A stretch of 7,969 nucleotides of DNA from Dehalococcoidales bacterium (GCA_020343555.1 CP070800.1:1140925-1148893); one strand, 5' to 3'. Positions 1 to 6,033 are shown, counted from the first letter of the stretch. Notes: a model not told the origin generated them from the sequence alone. Made by a program: numbers and translations.

Positions 1-1
1 A

Positions 2-1111
2 TTAGCCGGACGTCCCCCGGGAAGTTCTCCTTCGACCCTGATCGATTACTTCCCGAAGGACTTCCTGCTGATCATTGATGAATCGCACATTACCCTTCCC
101 CAGATAAGGGGGATGTTCCGAGGTGACCGTTCGCGTAAACAGACGCTGGTCGATTACGGATTCCGTCTGCCTTCAGCTCTCGATAATCGTCCCCTTAACT
201 TCCAGGAATTTCAGGAAGTTATCAATCAGGTGATTTACACTTCAGCCACACCTTCGGATTACGAATACCAGCACAGCGAACAGGTAGTCGAGCAGCTTGT
301 CCGGCCTACCGGCCTGCTCGAACCGACCGTCGAGATTAAGCCTACCGAAGGGCAGATAGACGACCTGATAGAGCAGATAAAGTTACGCGTGGATAAAGGA
401 GAACGCTGCCTGGTGACGACCCTGACCAAGCGTATGGCTGAAGAACTCGCCGATTACCTCGCTGAGATGGGTGTAAAAACCCATTACCTCCATTCCGAAG
501 TCGATACCCTGGAAAGAGTAGAGATACTGCGCGATCTGCGTCTCGGTGTTTACGATGTCGTTGTTGGTATTAACCTGCTGAGAGAGGGACTGGACCTGCC
601 GGAGGTAAGCCTGGTTGCGATACTGGACGCCGACAAGGAAGGATACCTGAGAAGCCGGGTATCTCTTATCCAGACGATGGGACGGGCTTCACGGCACATC
701 GATGGCCACGTCATACTGTATGCAGATACCATCACCAATTCAATGAAAACAGCGATGGATGAAACCCAGCGTCGCCGAAAGGTACAGGAAGAATATAATA
801 TACAGAGAAATATCACCCCGCAGGGTATCCGGAAAGCGATAAAAGATATCACTGAACGCGTGAAAGAAGTTGCTGAAACCCAAGCTCCTTACACCGCGAT
901 CCCGATCAATAAAGAGGACACGTTACGCCTTATAAAGGATCTTGAAACGCAGATGAAGATAGCCGCCAAGAACCTTAACTTCGAGAAAGCGGCGCTTCTC
1001 CGCGACAGGATAGTCGACCTGAGAAAAGAATTTGATTTTGCGGAGATAAAAGGTGGAAGAAGATCACAAAGAAACAAGACAGGAACGCCGCGAAAGGAAG
1101 CTTACAAGTAA
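2..1111 (+). CDS. uvrB: UvrB, excinuclease ABC subunit B (5' end missing)
   Basis: UvrB is the damage-verifying helicase-like subunit of UvrABC nucleotide excision repair; it is loaded by UvrA and then recruits UvrC. The open frame enters from the window edge, so about 300 N-terminal residues, including Walker A, lie outside; 369 residues are visible. Numbered from the first visible residue, they show the GRPPGS stretch (3-8), the motif II box DESH (26-29), the conserved run [11 protein letters not shown] (about 55-65), motif [11 protein letters not shown] (189-198), motif [11 protein letters not shown] (224-232) and a C-terminal UVR domain (about 308-343) with the typical [15 protein letters not shown] core, which contacts UvrC. 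All visible motifs are intact. A basic tail of about 25 residues follows the UVR domain and overlaps the next gene in another frame. Identification is essentially certain. Confidence 0.97.
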   Translation, partial: LAGRPPGSSPSTLIDYFPKDFLLIIDESHITLPQIRGMFRGDRSRKQTLVDYGFRLPSALDNRPLNFQEFQEVINQVIYTSATPSDYEYQHSEQVVEQLVRPTGLLEPTVEIKPTEGQIDDLIEQIKLRVDKGERCLVTTLTKRMAEELADYLAEMGVKTHYLHSEVDTLERVEILRDLRLGVYDVVVGINLLREGLDLPEVSLVAILDADKEGYLRSRVSLIQTMGRASRHIDGHVILYADTITNSMKTAMDETQRRRKVQEEYNIQRNITPQGIRKAIKDITERVKEVAETQAPYTAIPINKEDTLRLIKDLETQMKIAAKNLNFEKAALLRDRIVDLRKEFDFAEIKGGRRSQRNKTGTPRKEAYK

Positions 1112-1232
1112 ACGGGAGAGTGTTAGAAAACACGGTCGGAATCTTTCTCAGCTATACAAGGAAGCCATCATCAAACGGATAAACAAGCTCAGGTCTGACA
1201 AAGAAAAAGGCCGTGAACCTCCCGTAGAATGA
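1053..1232 (+). CDS. Small basic protein overlapping the uvrB 3' end
   Basis: This is a 59-residue frame starting with GTG, seven bases after GGAG (1042-1045), which is a good ribosome binding site. It overlaps the last 59 bases of uvrB in a different frame and ends at TGA 1230-1232. The product is strongly charged and rich in Arg, Lys and Glu, with no Cys, signal peptide or membrane segment. The N-terminal part ([16 protein letters not shown]) should be a charged helix, followed by a [20 protein letters not shown] segment with an amphipathic helical pattern. This resembles small hypothetical proteins of Chloroflexota, from memory only; I know no function for it. Short spacing to uvrB upstream and the DUF2007 gene downstream suggests translation from the same mRNA, perhaps coupled to uvrB termination. 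A nucleic-acid-binding role is possible from the charge but unproven. Confidence 0.65.
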   Translation: MEEDHKETRQERRERKLTSKRESVRKHGRNLSQLYKEAIIKRINKLRSDKEKGREPPVE

Positions 1233-1258
1233 TTCGTGGAGAATTTTGGAGGAATCAT

Positions 1259-1609
1259 ATGCCCTATTGCCCCAATTGTCGTGATGAATTCCGGGACTGG
1301 GTTGAGGAATGCCCGGACTGCAAGGTAAAGCTTGTCAATGAACTACCCCCGCTTCCCGAAGAGTTTATAAAGGAAGGCGGTCTGGTACATGTGGCCACAG
1401 CTCCGAACGAGATAGAAGCCCGGCTATGGAAAGGGATACTCGAGGAAGAGGGCATTCTATCGATGATAAAAGTAGCTGAGTCACTTAACCTGTACCTCTC
1501 GCCCCTCGCCCTTGAGCACAGGCTTTACGTCCTCGAGGAAGATGAACAGAAAGCCCTTGAGATCCTGGACGGTATCGTTGACTTCGAACCTGAATACGAG
1601 GATGAATAG
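1259..1609 (+). CDS. Zinc-ribbon plus DUF2007-type protein
   Basis: This 116-residue protein has two parts. Residues 1-25 form a minimal zinc ribbon with two knuckles, CPNC (4-7) and CPDC (23-26 region), separated by an acidic stretch. Residues about 42-112 fit the DUF2007 (putative signal-transducing) fold: a strand at LVHVATAP, the helix EIEARLWKGILEEEGI, then LYVLEEDEQKALEIL. I chose ATG 1259 rather than the in-frame ATG at 1229, because GGAGGA at 1248-1253 lies at ideal spacing and the residues after it begin the ribbon directly. The upstream ATG overlaps the stop of the 59-residue gene as ATGA, so it remains an alternative. DUF2007 proteins have no established reaction; a regulatory or ligand-sensing role is family lore. 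No terminator hairpin is visible after the stop. Confidence 0.85.
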   Translation: MPYCPNCRDEFRDWVEECPDCKVKLVNELPPLPEEFIKEGGLVHVATAPNEIEARLWKGILEEEGILSMIKVAESLNLYLSPLALEHRLYVLEEDEQKALEILDGIVDFEPEYEDE

Positions 1610-1662
1610 AGTAACCTAAAAAAGCGCCCACCCGTTATGGAATGACTGTTGTTGTGTCCCCC

Positions 1663-1989
1663 TCACGCGATAGGAGTGAGTCCAACAAATTCAAATTTCT
1701 CCCAGGATTCCCGTACCGCCGCAGGACACCATGGTAATTTTTCATCTGCAGGACCGTAAACTCTAGATAAACGTTGTAAATGGGCATTTGCATAATCCCA
1801 ATCTTTCCATCTCTCGTGTAATACCCACTCATTAGGATTATCCTGGCTCTGGTAAAAGTAGTAACAAATACATCCTTCATCTTCAGCCCAAGTTGATTGC
1901 ATCATCTCTTTTGCCAGTTTGATACAATCTTCTTCTCTACCTGGTTTTGGAGTTAAATACGCGTTAGCCGCAATATCTTTTGGTGACAT
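1663..1989 (-). CDS. ABM-fold (YgiN-like) putative monooxygenase
   Basis: This 108-residue, single-domain protein has the antibiotic biosynthesis monooxygenase (dimeric ferredoxin-like barrel) pattern: a first strand AANAYLTPKPGREEDCIKL (about 7-25), a helix to about residue 34, the diagnostic EDEGCICYYFYQS (37-48) and EWVLHERWKDWDYANAHLQ (54-72). Family members include cofactor-free quinol or polyketide oxygenases and proteins of unknown function, acting in the cytosol. The length is typical. ATG 1989 is supported by GGAGA (2000-1996) six bases upstream. It is the last gene of the five-gene minus-strand block, 59 bases downstream of the DUF3237 gene, and shares that gene's leader. No substrate can be assigned. 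The conserved His59 and Trp61 of the HERW stretch are the usual position of this family's ExW/HExW signature. Confidence 0.85.
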   Translation of the reverse strand: MSPKDIAANAYLTPKPGREEDCIKLAKEMMQSTWAEDEGCICYYFYQSQDNPNEWVLHERWKDWDYANAHLQRLSRVYGPADEKLPWCPAAVRESWEKFEFVGLTPIA

Positions 1990-1996
1990 GTCTATT

Positions 1997-2023
1997 CTCC
2001 TTTACTTCCCAATTTCTTCAGTT
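1997..2023 (-). repeat. Leader repeat A, copy 1 (before ABM gene)
   Basis: Read on the minus strand, this is AACTGAAGA A ATTGGGAAGTA followed by AAGGAG, the Shine-Dalgarno sequence of the ABM gene, ending seven bases before its ATG. Copy 2, before the DUF3237 gene, matches it with one substitution and a two-base insertion. Similarity stops outside this stretch, so it is a leader or translation-initiation element rather than part of a gene duplication. It could be a duplicated 5' untranslated segment or a lineage-wide translation leader; I know no named element that matches. Confidence 0.75.
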
Positions 2024-2048
2024 GGTGGGAGTGTTACGATTACTTAAT

Positions 2049-2513
2049 TTATAGGATACTGTACACATCATATTCCACACCTTCGTTTGAAACGAGTCCT
2101 GTACCAACAGCCACAATCTTGTTTAACCAACCATATTTTTCTGATGCAGTTTCAAAAACAGGTGTTGTTCGAAAATAATATTCGGAAGGGTCAACTTGTT
2201 CGAATCTTTGCATTCGCTCTGTCACTTCAGCACTACGAACAAGCATTCCTCTGTAATAGGAGTAGATTAGATGGTCATCATCAGTATGGAAAACAGCACG
2301 AACGTCTAGAATACCTACACCATCTGGTCTTACGACCATCCAGTCACCTCCCCCTGGGAGAACTGTCCCTTTTATTCTTGGACCTTCAAGTGTTCCTCCC
2401 GTCACATAGAAAATTCGTCTCGTACCATGCGGAGTAGTTCCTACTTCTAGTACGCCTACTCGGTCCAAATTTGCTACGAGGTGAAAAAGAAACTCTGTTC
2501 GTATATCTGACAT
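2049..2513 (-). CDS. DUF3237 family protein
   Basis: This 154-residue protein matches the DUF3237 pattern along its whole length. Visible signatures are the GGTLEGPRIKGTVLPGGGDW block (39-58), VRPDGVGILDVRAVF with HTDDDHLIYSYYRG (61-89), and PVFETASEKYGWLN with KIVAVGTG (118-139). The family forms a small beta barrel and occurs in catabolic gene clusters of soil bacteria and fungi, but no reaction is established. There is no signal peptide or membrane segment. ATG 2513 has AAGGAG eight bases upstream, inside leader repeat A. Its stop lies 59 bases before the ABM gene start. It sits third from last in transcription order of the AT-richer block, downstream of the membrane protein. The family call is secure; the function is unknown. 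Confidence 0.85.
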   Translation of the reverse strand: MSDIRTEFLFHLVANLDRVGVLEVGTTPHGTRRIFYVTGGTLEGPRIKGTVLPGGGDWMVVRPDGVGILDVRAVFHTDDDHLIYSYYRGMLVRSAEVTERMQRFEQVDPSEYYFRTTPVFETASEKYGWLNKIVAVGTGLVSNEGVEYDVYSIL

Positions 2514-2521
2514 TGATCATG

Positions 2522-2550
2522 CTCCTTTCTACTTCCCAATCTCTTCAGTT
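2522..2550 (-). repeat. Leader repeat A, copy 2 (before DUF3237 gene)
   Basis: Read on the minus strand, this is AACTGAAGA G ATTGGGAAGTA, then GA, then AAGGAG eight bases before the ATG of the DUF3237 gene. It aligns with copy 1 at 1997-2023 over 27 positions with a single substitution and one two-base insertion. The flanks differ (2551 onward against 2024 onward). Confidence 0.75.
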
Positions 2551-2594
2551 TTTTATGAAACATTTCGCCACATTGAACTTATTCCCCCATTTAT

Positions 2595-3005
2595 TCATGT
2601 CGCTTTACGTCGTCCTTTGAGTAATATAACCACGCTGGCAGCGGTTGTCATAGAAAACACCCAAAGACCCACCAAAGCGACAGAGAAAAAGACGGACTCT
2701 TCTACTTCATTAATAGCATATTGCACATTGTGCATAACGGCACCAACAATACCAACCGTAACCGATATACCAGCTGTCAGTAACAATGTTTTCAGTCGTT
2801 TTAAATACCTTTCTGCGAAATCTCGTTCCGTCTGGTCAGGGAATAGACTAATTTTCTTCTTCAGAGCCATCCATACTAAAAGTACCCAGATTATAAATAA
2901 TCCTGGGGATACTGGTAACCACCCCACTGATGCAAATACAACGATTATCCCGATTATCAATAATTTTTTCACTAGTTTCTCACAAACCAATAAAGGTACT
3001 ATCAA
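2595..3005 (-). CDS. Four-helix integral membrane protein, unknown function
   Basis: This 136-residue frame, if it starts at TTG 3005, reads as a small inner-membrane protein. Hydrophobic segments lie at about 14-28 (LLIIGIIVVFASVGW), 34-48 (GLFIIWVLLVWMA), 73-92 (LLLTAGISVTVGIVGAV) and 106-128. The connecting loop after helix 2 is charged and the C terminus is basic (KGRRKAT), favouring a cytoplasmic tail. A stop codon lies three codons upstream of the TTG. Neither TTG 3005 nor the in-frame GTG at 2972 has a strong ribosome binding site, so the start is uncertain. No enzyme or transporter motif is visible. It lies 38 bases after the alpha/beta hydrolase gene and 81 before the DUF3237 gene on the same strand. 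It lacks the paired leaders of its neighbours. Confidence 0.65.
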   Translation of the reverse strand: MIVPLLVCEKLVKKLLIIGIIVVFASVGWLPVSPGLFIIWVLLVWMALKKKISLFPDQTERDFAERYLKRLKTLLLTAGISVTVGIVGAVMHNVQYAINEVEESVFFSVALVGLWVFSMTTAASVVILLKGRRKAT

Positions 3006-3043
3006 ACCGTACTATACAGCAGTTATGGTTTTACACACATTGT

Positions 3044-3847
3044 TTAATTTTTAAGGAAATTGAGGACATCATGGGCGAGTGTTTTGCTAAAAGCGGCATC
3101 ATGACCCATTCCTGGGTAAATGATTAACTTTGAGTTTGGGATATTATCAGCTGTTTCACGTAACAATGCTTCCGGAGTAAATGAATCTCTATCACCAGCT
3201 GCGACTAAGGTTGGGCTATTTATGCTTGACAAACGTTCTTTGAAATTATGCTGAAGCTGCGCATTAATTTCTATCACTCCATCCGATGGTCCAGTCGGTG
3301 AGTATAGTACAGGATAAGCAAACATTAATGCGCTAAATATATAACCTTTAACTCGTTGTGGAGCCATATGAACACCCAGAGTTGCAGAGGCTCTTCGCCA
3401 TTTACGCTTTAATGTAAGGTCTCTCAATCGAACAGCTAATTCTCTCCCCTCATCACCAAAACAATAACCACAACCTACGATAACCAGTTTACGCACTAAG
3501 TCAGGGTAGTCAGAAGCAAGATGCTGAGCGATTGAACCACCTAGAGATACACCCAAAACATCCACGGGTGCAGAGAGTTCTTCCTTAATCATAGTGGCAT
3601 AGTCATTAGACATATCTGCCAGAGTATACCCATCAGGTAAACCTTTTTTACGGTTTAGAGCATATATGGTATACGAATCTGCCAAGTTAGAATAAGCATT
3701 AGTCCACCTTCGTAAGAAAAGACCTGAAGGAGGTGCGTGATTAAAAGCAAGTCCGTTGAAAGCAACTAAGGTGGATGAACCATGTCCAAATCGAGCGTAC
3801 GGGATACCATTGTTAAAATGACCTTGTTTTACTTCTATATCAGGCAT
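3044..3847 (-). CDS. Alpha/beta hydrolase fold protein
   Basis: This 267-residue protein has the length and order of a single-domain alpha/beta hydrolase: an early strand STLVAFNGLA (25-34), the nucleophile elbow GVSLGGS with Ser101 (99-105), a cap region rich in basic residues (about 135-170), the acid in AAGDRDSF (Asp221 by family spacing, Asp219 possible) and the base His249 in PGMGHDA. All three triad residues are present, so it is probably catalytically active as an esterase, C-C hydrolase or lactonase. The substrate cannot be read from the sequence. The N terminus shows no signal peptide, so it should be cytosolic. ATG 3847 follows AGGGAGG by five bases. It lies 42 bases after the SRPBCC gene and shares that gene's leader. 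Codons are AT-rich compared with the housekeeping genes. Confidence 0.92.
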   Translation of the reverse strand: MPDIEVKQGHFNNGIPYARFGHGSSTLVAFNGLAFNHAPPSGLFLRRWTNAYSNLADSYTIYALNRKKGLPDGYTLADMSNDYATMIKEELSAPVDVLGVSLGGSIAQHLASDYPDLVRKLVIVGCGYCFGDEGRELAVRLRDLTLKRKWRRASATLGVHMAPQRVKGYIFSALMFAYPVLYSPTGPSDGVIEINAQLQHNFKERLSSINSPTLVAAGDRDSFTPEALLRETADNIPNSKLIIYPGMGHDAAFSKTLAHDVLNFLKN

Positions 3848-3851
3848 ATAT

Positions 3852-3878
3852 ACCTCCCTAACAACATAATAGAGATAC
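3852..3878 (-). repeat. Leader repeat B, copy 1 (before hydrolase gene)
   Basis: Read on the minus strand, this is GTATCTCTATTATGTTGTT then AGGGAGGT, the ribosome binding site of the hydrolase gene. Copy 2 before the SRPBCC gene differs by one substitution and two single-base indels. It is a different sequence from leader repeat A, but it occupies the same position relative to the start codon. Confidence 0.7.
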
Positions 3879-3889
3879 TTCAGACGTTT

Positions 3890-4309
3890 TTAACTTTCAC
3901 AGTAAGCTTTGATTCCTTGCAGTGTTTTCTGTCCATTCTTTTCATTTACACCATGTAGAAAAAGCTTATCCATGAGAGTACCAAAGATACCACCAGGAAC
4001 TTTGTATTCTATGCAAAATTCAATTCTGACGGTTTCACCTTCCTGTTTCAGATTCCATATCCATCTTCCTGGCATCCCACCAGCCATCTCCTGTATCAAT
4101 TTATAAGGTTTATTTACTTCTGTTACTGTAGTTGTTGACCTTAATTTCAGATACTCCCAAACAGCATAACTCCCTATCTCACCGTTATTCCCTTTGGTTT
4201 CTACCAATTTACCAGCAGATTCTCTATCTATTACCTTTGGGTCAGCGATAGCTTCAAATACTTTTTCTATAGGAGCATTGATATTAACGGTTCCTTCTGA
4301 TTTAGACAT
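3890..4309 (-). CDS. SRPBCC (START/polyketide cyclase-like) protein
   Basis: This 139-residue single-domain protein has the SRPBCC helix-grip pattern: GTVNINAPIEKVFEAIADP at the N terminus (6-24), followed by VWEYLKLRSTTTVTEVNKPYKLIQEM (50-75), GRWIWNLKQEGETVRIEFCIEYKV (81-104) and a long C-terminal helix (about 108-136). Proteins of this fold bind hydrophobic ligands in a deep cavity and act as cyclases, lipid carriers or Hsp90 cochaperones. Here a small-molecule or aromatic-ligand role is most likely, given the neighbouring hydrolase and ABM protein. ATG 4309 follows AGGGAGG by six bases, and there is no signal peptide. It is the first gene of the five-gene minus-strand block, with a predicted promoter about 115-145 bases upstream. 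Fold call secure, ligand unknown. Confidence 0.87.
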   Translation of the reverse strand: MSKSEGTVNINAPIEKVFEAIADPKVIDRESAGKLVETKGNNGEIGSYAVWEYLKLRSTTTVTEVNKPYKLIQEMAGGMPGRWIWNLKQEGETVRIEFCIEYKVPGGIFGTLMDKLFLHGVNEKNGQKTLQGIKAYCES

Positions 4310-4314
4310 TTCAC

Positions 4315-4341
4315 ACCTCCCTTAACAACAAATAGGGATAC
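4315..4341 (-). repeat. Leader repeat B, copy 2 (before SRPBCC gene)
   Basis: Read on the minus strand, this is GTATCCCTATTTGTTGTTA then AGGGAGGT, six to seven bases before the ATG of the SRPBCC gene. It aligns with copy 1 at 3852-3878 with one substitution and two single-base indels. Upstream flanks are unrelated. Confidence 0.7.
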
Positions 4342-4424
4342 CACAAACCTCCCCACATTCAGGTAAGTCGTAGTACCCCACTGCTTATGTGATTATTCAG
4401 TTAGAAAGTAAAAGGTAGAGACTG

Positions 4425-4454
4425 AGTATACTATATTGATGAATAAGAAGGCAA
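4425..4454 (-). promoter_or_regulatory. Candidate sigma70-type promoter for the five-gene block
   Basis: On the minus strand, TTGCCT (4454-4449) and TATACT (4430-4425) are separated by 18 bases, close to the sigma70 consensus. Transcription would start near 4417, giving a leader of roughly 110 bases before the SRPBCC gene. An 8-base inverted repeat, AGACTGAG (4419-4426) and CTCAGTCT (4486-4493), brackets it and overlaps the -10; this may be chance. Sequence match only. Confidence 0.35.
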
Positions 4455-4622
4455 TATGCGAAAATGGCATTATCTCCTTTCCCACCTCAGTCTGGTCAAC
4501 ATCGATCAATGCAGATGAGTGAATTGATAAAATGCACTTGAACACAGTAGTATACATTCTTCACAAAATACAAACCTCTACGTTAGAATACTAATCCAGC
4601 ATTGAAATATGGTATTTTCGAG

Positions 4623-4652
4623 CGTCTCTCTTTCCATTTGGAGAGGGAGACG
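4623..4652. repeat. Perfectly aligned 13-bp hairpin
   Basis: Arms 4623-4635 and 4640-4652 pair over all 13 positions (two as G-T wobbles when read on the plus strand) around the 4-base loop ATTT. The arms are pyrimidine- and purine-rich (CGTCTCTCTTTCC and GGAGAGGGAGACG). No T-tract follows on either strand, so it is not a classical terminator. A related CAGAGAGAGAGG stretch follows at about 4661-4672. It resembles the CTCTCC/GGAGAG-type intergenic repeats seen in some bacterial genomes. Confidence 0.6.
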
Positions 4653-4689
4653 ACTCCTAACAGAGAGAGAGGTTAAAAAAGAATTTAAT

Positions 4690-4770
4690 GTTATTCTAAG
4701 TGAAACGAAGAATCTCGCTGAGCATCAAACGGGATCCTTCGTTCCTCCTCCGAAGGACTCAGGATGACAG
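4690..4770. repeat. Imperfect palindromic interspersed repeat, type 1
   Basis: The left end (GTTATTCTAAGTGAAACGAAG, then AATCTCG) is matched in inverted form by the right end. Reading from 4770 on the minus strand gives CTGTCATCCTGAGTCCTTCG, then an extra GGAGGAA segment, then CGAAGGATCCCG. The arms are diverged versions of the widespread GTCATTCTGAG...CGAAGAATC type of intergenic palindrome. No protein-coding signature is seen, so it is most likely a degenerate miniature repeat. Confidence 0.65.
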
Positions 4771-4785
4771 CTAATCGATTTATAT

Positions 4786-4830
4786 GGATTGCCACATCTC
4801 GGCTGTTGACACCGAGTTTCGCAATGACAG
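4786..4830. repeat. Imperfect palindromic interspersed repeat, type 2
   Basis: Nested inverted repeats occur here: ATTGC (4788-4792) with GCAAT (4821-4825), and CTCGG (4798-4802) with CCGAG (4812-4816) around a 9-base loop. The right end, GCAATGACAG, is the typical end of the GTCATTGCGAG...GCAATC family of intergenic repeats. It starts 16 bases after the type 1 element. Confidence 0.6.
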
Positions 4831-4850
4831 TCTGTGATTTCTCTACTGTT

Positions 4851-4896
4851 CCGTCATTCTCGTCCCGACAAATTGGGATTAACTCCGGCGGGAATA
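4851..4896. repeat. Imperfect palindromic interspersed repeat, type 3
   Basis: CGTCATTCTCG at the left is mirrored by CGGCGGGAAT at the right, with an inner pair CCCGACAAATTGGG. This resembles the GTCATTCCCG...CGGGAAT family of repeats, diverged by several substitutions. It is the third palindrome in a row. Confidence 0.55.
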
Positions 4897-4927
4897 AATA
4901 TAATCTTTTCCCTGAAACACAGGCGAT

Positions 4928-4954
4928 AATAGAAAGAATAAAGGATTCTCTATT
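4928..4954. repeat. AT-rich inverted repeat near the dehydrogenase 3' end
   Basis: AATAGAAAGAAT (4928-4939) pairs with ATTCTCTATT (4945-4954) around AAAGG, with a two-base bulge. It lies about 45-70 bases past the dehydrogenase stop, so it could be a weak transcription terminator for that operon, but it has no T-tract after it on the minus strand. Confidence 0.3.
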
Positions 4955-4997
4955 TAAAGAAAATCCCCCCGTCTTGTTTGTTCTCTGTAATACAGAT

Positions 4998-5984
4998 TTA
5001 TCTTTGCTGCACTTCTTGATTAACGCAATTCGGCAGTGGTTCACCTCGCAGTCCTGCGATTATATTATCAACAGCCATCAATCCCATCTTCTCACGAGTA
5101 GCGATACTTCCGCTGCCAATGTGAGGAAGGATTATTACGTTATCCAGAGTCAGCAGTGGATCATCCTGCGGTATCGGCTCTACCTCGGTAACATCCAGTC
5201 CGGCAGCGAATACCTTTCCAGATTTCAGGGCATTATAAAGAGCTTTCTGGTCGATTACCGGACCACGTGACGTATTAACGAGAACAGCGGTCGGCTTCAT
5301 CATGTCGAGTTCTCTTTCACCTATCAGGTAATGAGTATTTTCGTTTAAAGGTACATTGATACTGATAAAATCGGCTTCTGCCAGTAACTTATCGAGTGTA
5401 GATACCCTCTTGAGTTCCAGTTCTCTTTCTATCACAGCAGGTGCCTGAGTCCTGCTGTAATAAATTACCTTCATATCGAAGCCCCTGGCTCGCCTGGCCA
5501 TTTCTTTGCCGATTCTCCCCAGACCGATAATTCCAAGTGTGGCATGATGGATATCCTGTCCCATCATCAGCCCGGGTCCCCACGTTTTCCACAACCCTCT
5601 CCGTGTAAATGTATCGGCTTCTACGATGCGTCTCGCAGCAGCCATTAACAAAGCAAAGGCAAGGTCTGCGGTCGTTTCAGTGAGAACTTCAGGCGTATTG
5701 CCGACAGGGATCCCACGTTTCGTCGCTTCCGGAATATCGATATTGTCATACCCGACTGCCAGGTTGCTTATCACCTTCAGCTTCGGCGCCGCGTCCATCA
5801 AGGGAGCGTCTACTCTATCTGTTAACAGCGACAGCAAGCCTTCGATATCACGAACTTTCTCTGTCAGTATTTCATATGGTGGTGGCAGTTCATCCTGCCA
5901 GACTTCAATACCGGCTGCAGCAGACAGCTTCTCAAGGGCTTTTTCGGCAATGATACGGGACACAAATACTTTAGGTTTGGACAT
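4998..5984 (-). CDS. D-2-hydroxyacid dehydrogenase, glyoxylate/hydroxypyruvate reductase type
   Basis: This 328-residue cytosolic NAD(P)H-dependent oxidoreductase should reduce a 2-oxoacid such as glyoxylate or hydroxypyruvate to the D-2-hydroxyacid, or do the reverse. Numbered from ATG 5984, it shows the substrate-binding NLAVGYDNID (74-83), the Rossmann loop GLGRIG (154-159), the NTSRGPVID block with catalytic Arg240, DVTEVEP with Glu269 and LPHIGS with the acid/base His288. All three catalytic residues are present. Length and the NTPEVLTETTADLAFALLMA stretch fit the GyaR/GhrB branch better than SerA, as there is no ACT domain. I prefer ATG 5984 to the TTG six bases upstream, because CAGAGG (5996-5991) is six bases from the ATG and directly abuts the TTG. 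It lies 49 bases after the aldolase gene, suggesting a shared transcript. Confidence 0.93.
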   Translation of the reverse strand: MSKPKVFVSRIIAEKALEKLSAAAGIEVWQDELPPPYEILTEKVRDIEGLLSLLTDRVDAPLMDAAPKLKVISNLAVGYDNIDIPEATKRGIPVGNTPEVLTETTADLAFALLMAAARRIVEADTFTRRGLWKTWGPGLMMGQDIHHATLGIIGLGRIGKEMARRARGFDMKVIYYSRTQAPAVIERELELKRVSTLDKLLAEADFISINVPLNENTHYLIGERELDMMKPTAVLVNTSRGPVIDQKALYNALKSGKVFAAGLDVTEVEPIPQDDPLLTLDNVIILPHIGSGSIATREKMGLMAVDNIIAGLRGEPLPNCVNQEVQQR

Positions 5985-6033
5985 TTTCAACCTCTGAAAG
6001 ATGAATTATTGAATGATCACAACCGCCGCTTGT

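Larger units (their letters stand above)
4310..4997. other. Long intergenic region, no convincing gene
   Basis: About 690 bases separate the SRPBCC gene from the dehydrogenase gene. The first third holds leader repeat B copy 2 and a candidate promoter. The rest holds a strong hairpin (4623-4652), three adjacent imperfect palindromes (4690-4770, 4786-4830, 4851-4896) and an AT-rich inverted repeat (4928-4954). Open frames crossing the last part are composed of the palindromes and have no recognisable protein pattern. Nothing further is recognised in 4460-4620. Confidence 0.7.

Noticed and set aside
93..100. GGGAAGGG on the minus strand, matching the FtsK-orienting KOPS consensus GGGNAGGG.
   Set aside because: A single 8-base match inside uvrB coding sequence, of the E. 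coli type, is expected by chance and cannot show polarity alone.
1229..1258. Upstream ATG start for the DUF2007 protein with ATGA overlap to the 59-residue gene.
   Set aside because: The downstream ATG at 1259 has a much better ribosome binding site and starts directly at the zinc ribbon; kept only as an alternative.
1618..1680. Possible terminator between the convergent DUF2007 and ABM genes: a T-run on the minus strand (TTTTTT) and CTCAC/GTGAG at the ABM stop.
   Set aside because: The T-run has no adjacent stem, and the five-base stem has a nine-base loop inside the ABM coding end; too weak to call.
4456..4518. 20-codon open frame with AGAAGG before its ATG (starts MRKWHYLL).
   Set aside because: Too short, no conserved pattern, and it overlaps the -35 region of the predicted minus-strand promoter; likely chance.
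4310..4997. CRISPR array, tRNA or riboswitch in the long gap.
   Set aside because: No regularly spaced identical repeats, no tRNA cloverleaf features and no recognisable aptamer core; the repeats present are dissimilar palindromes.
4691..5270. Longer open frames on both strands through the palindromes and the dehydrogenase end.
   Set aside because: They consist of repeat sequence or lie opposite the well-supported dehydrogenase gene and show no protein family pattern.
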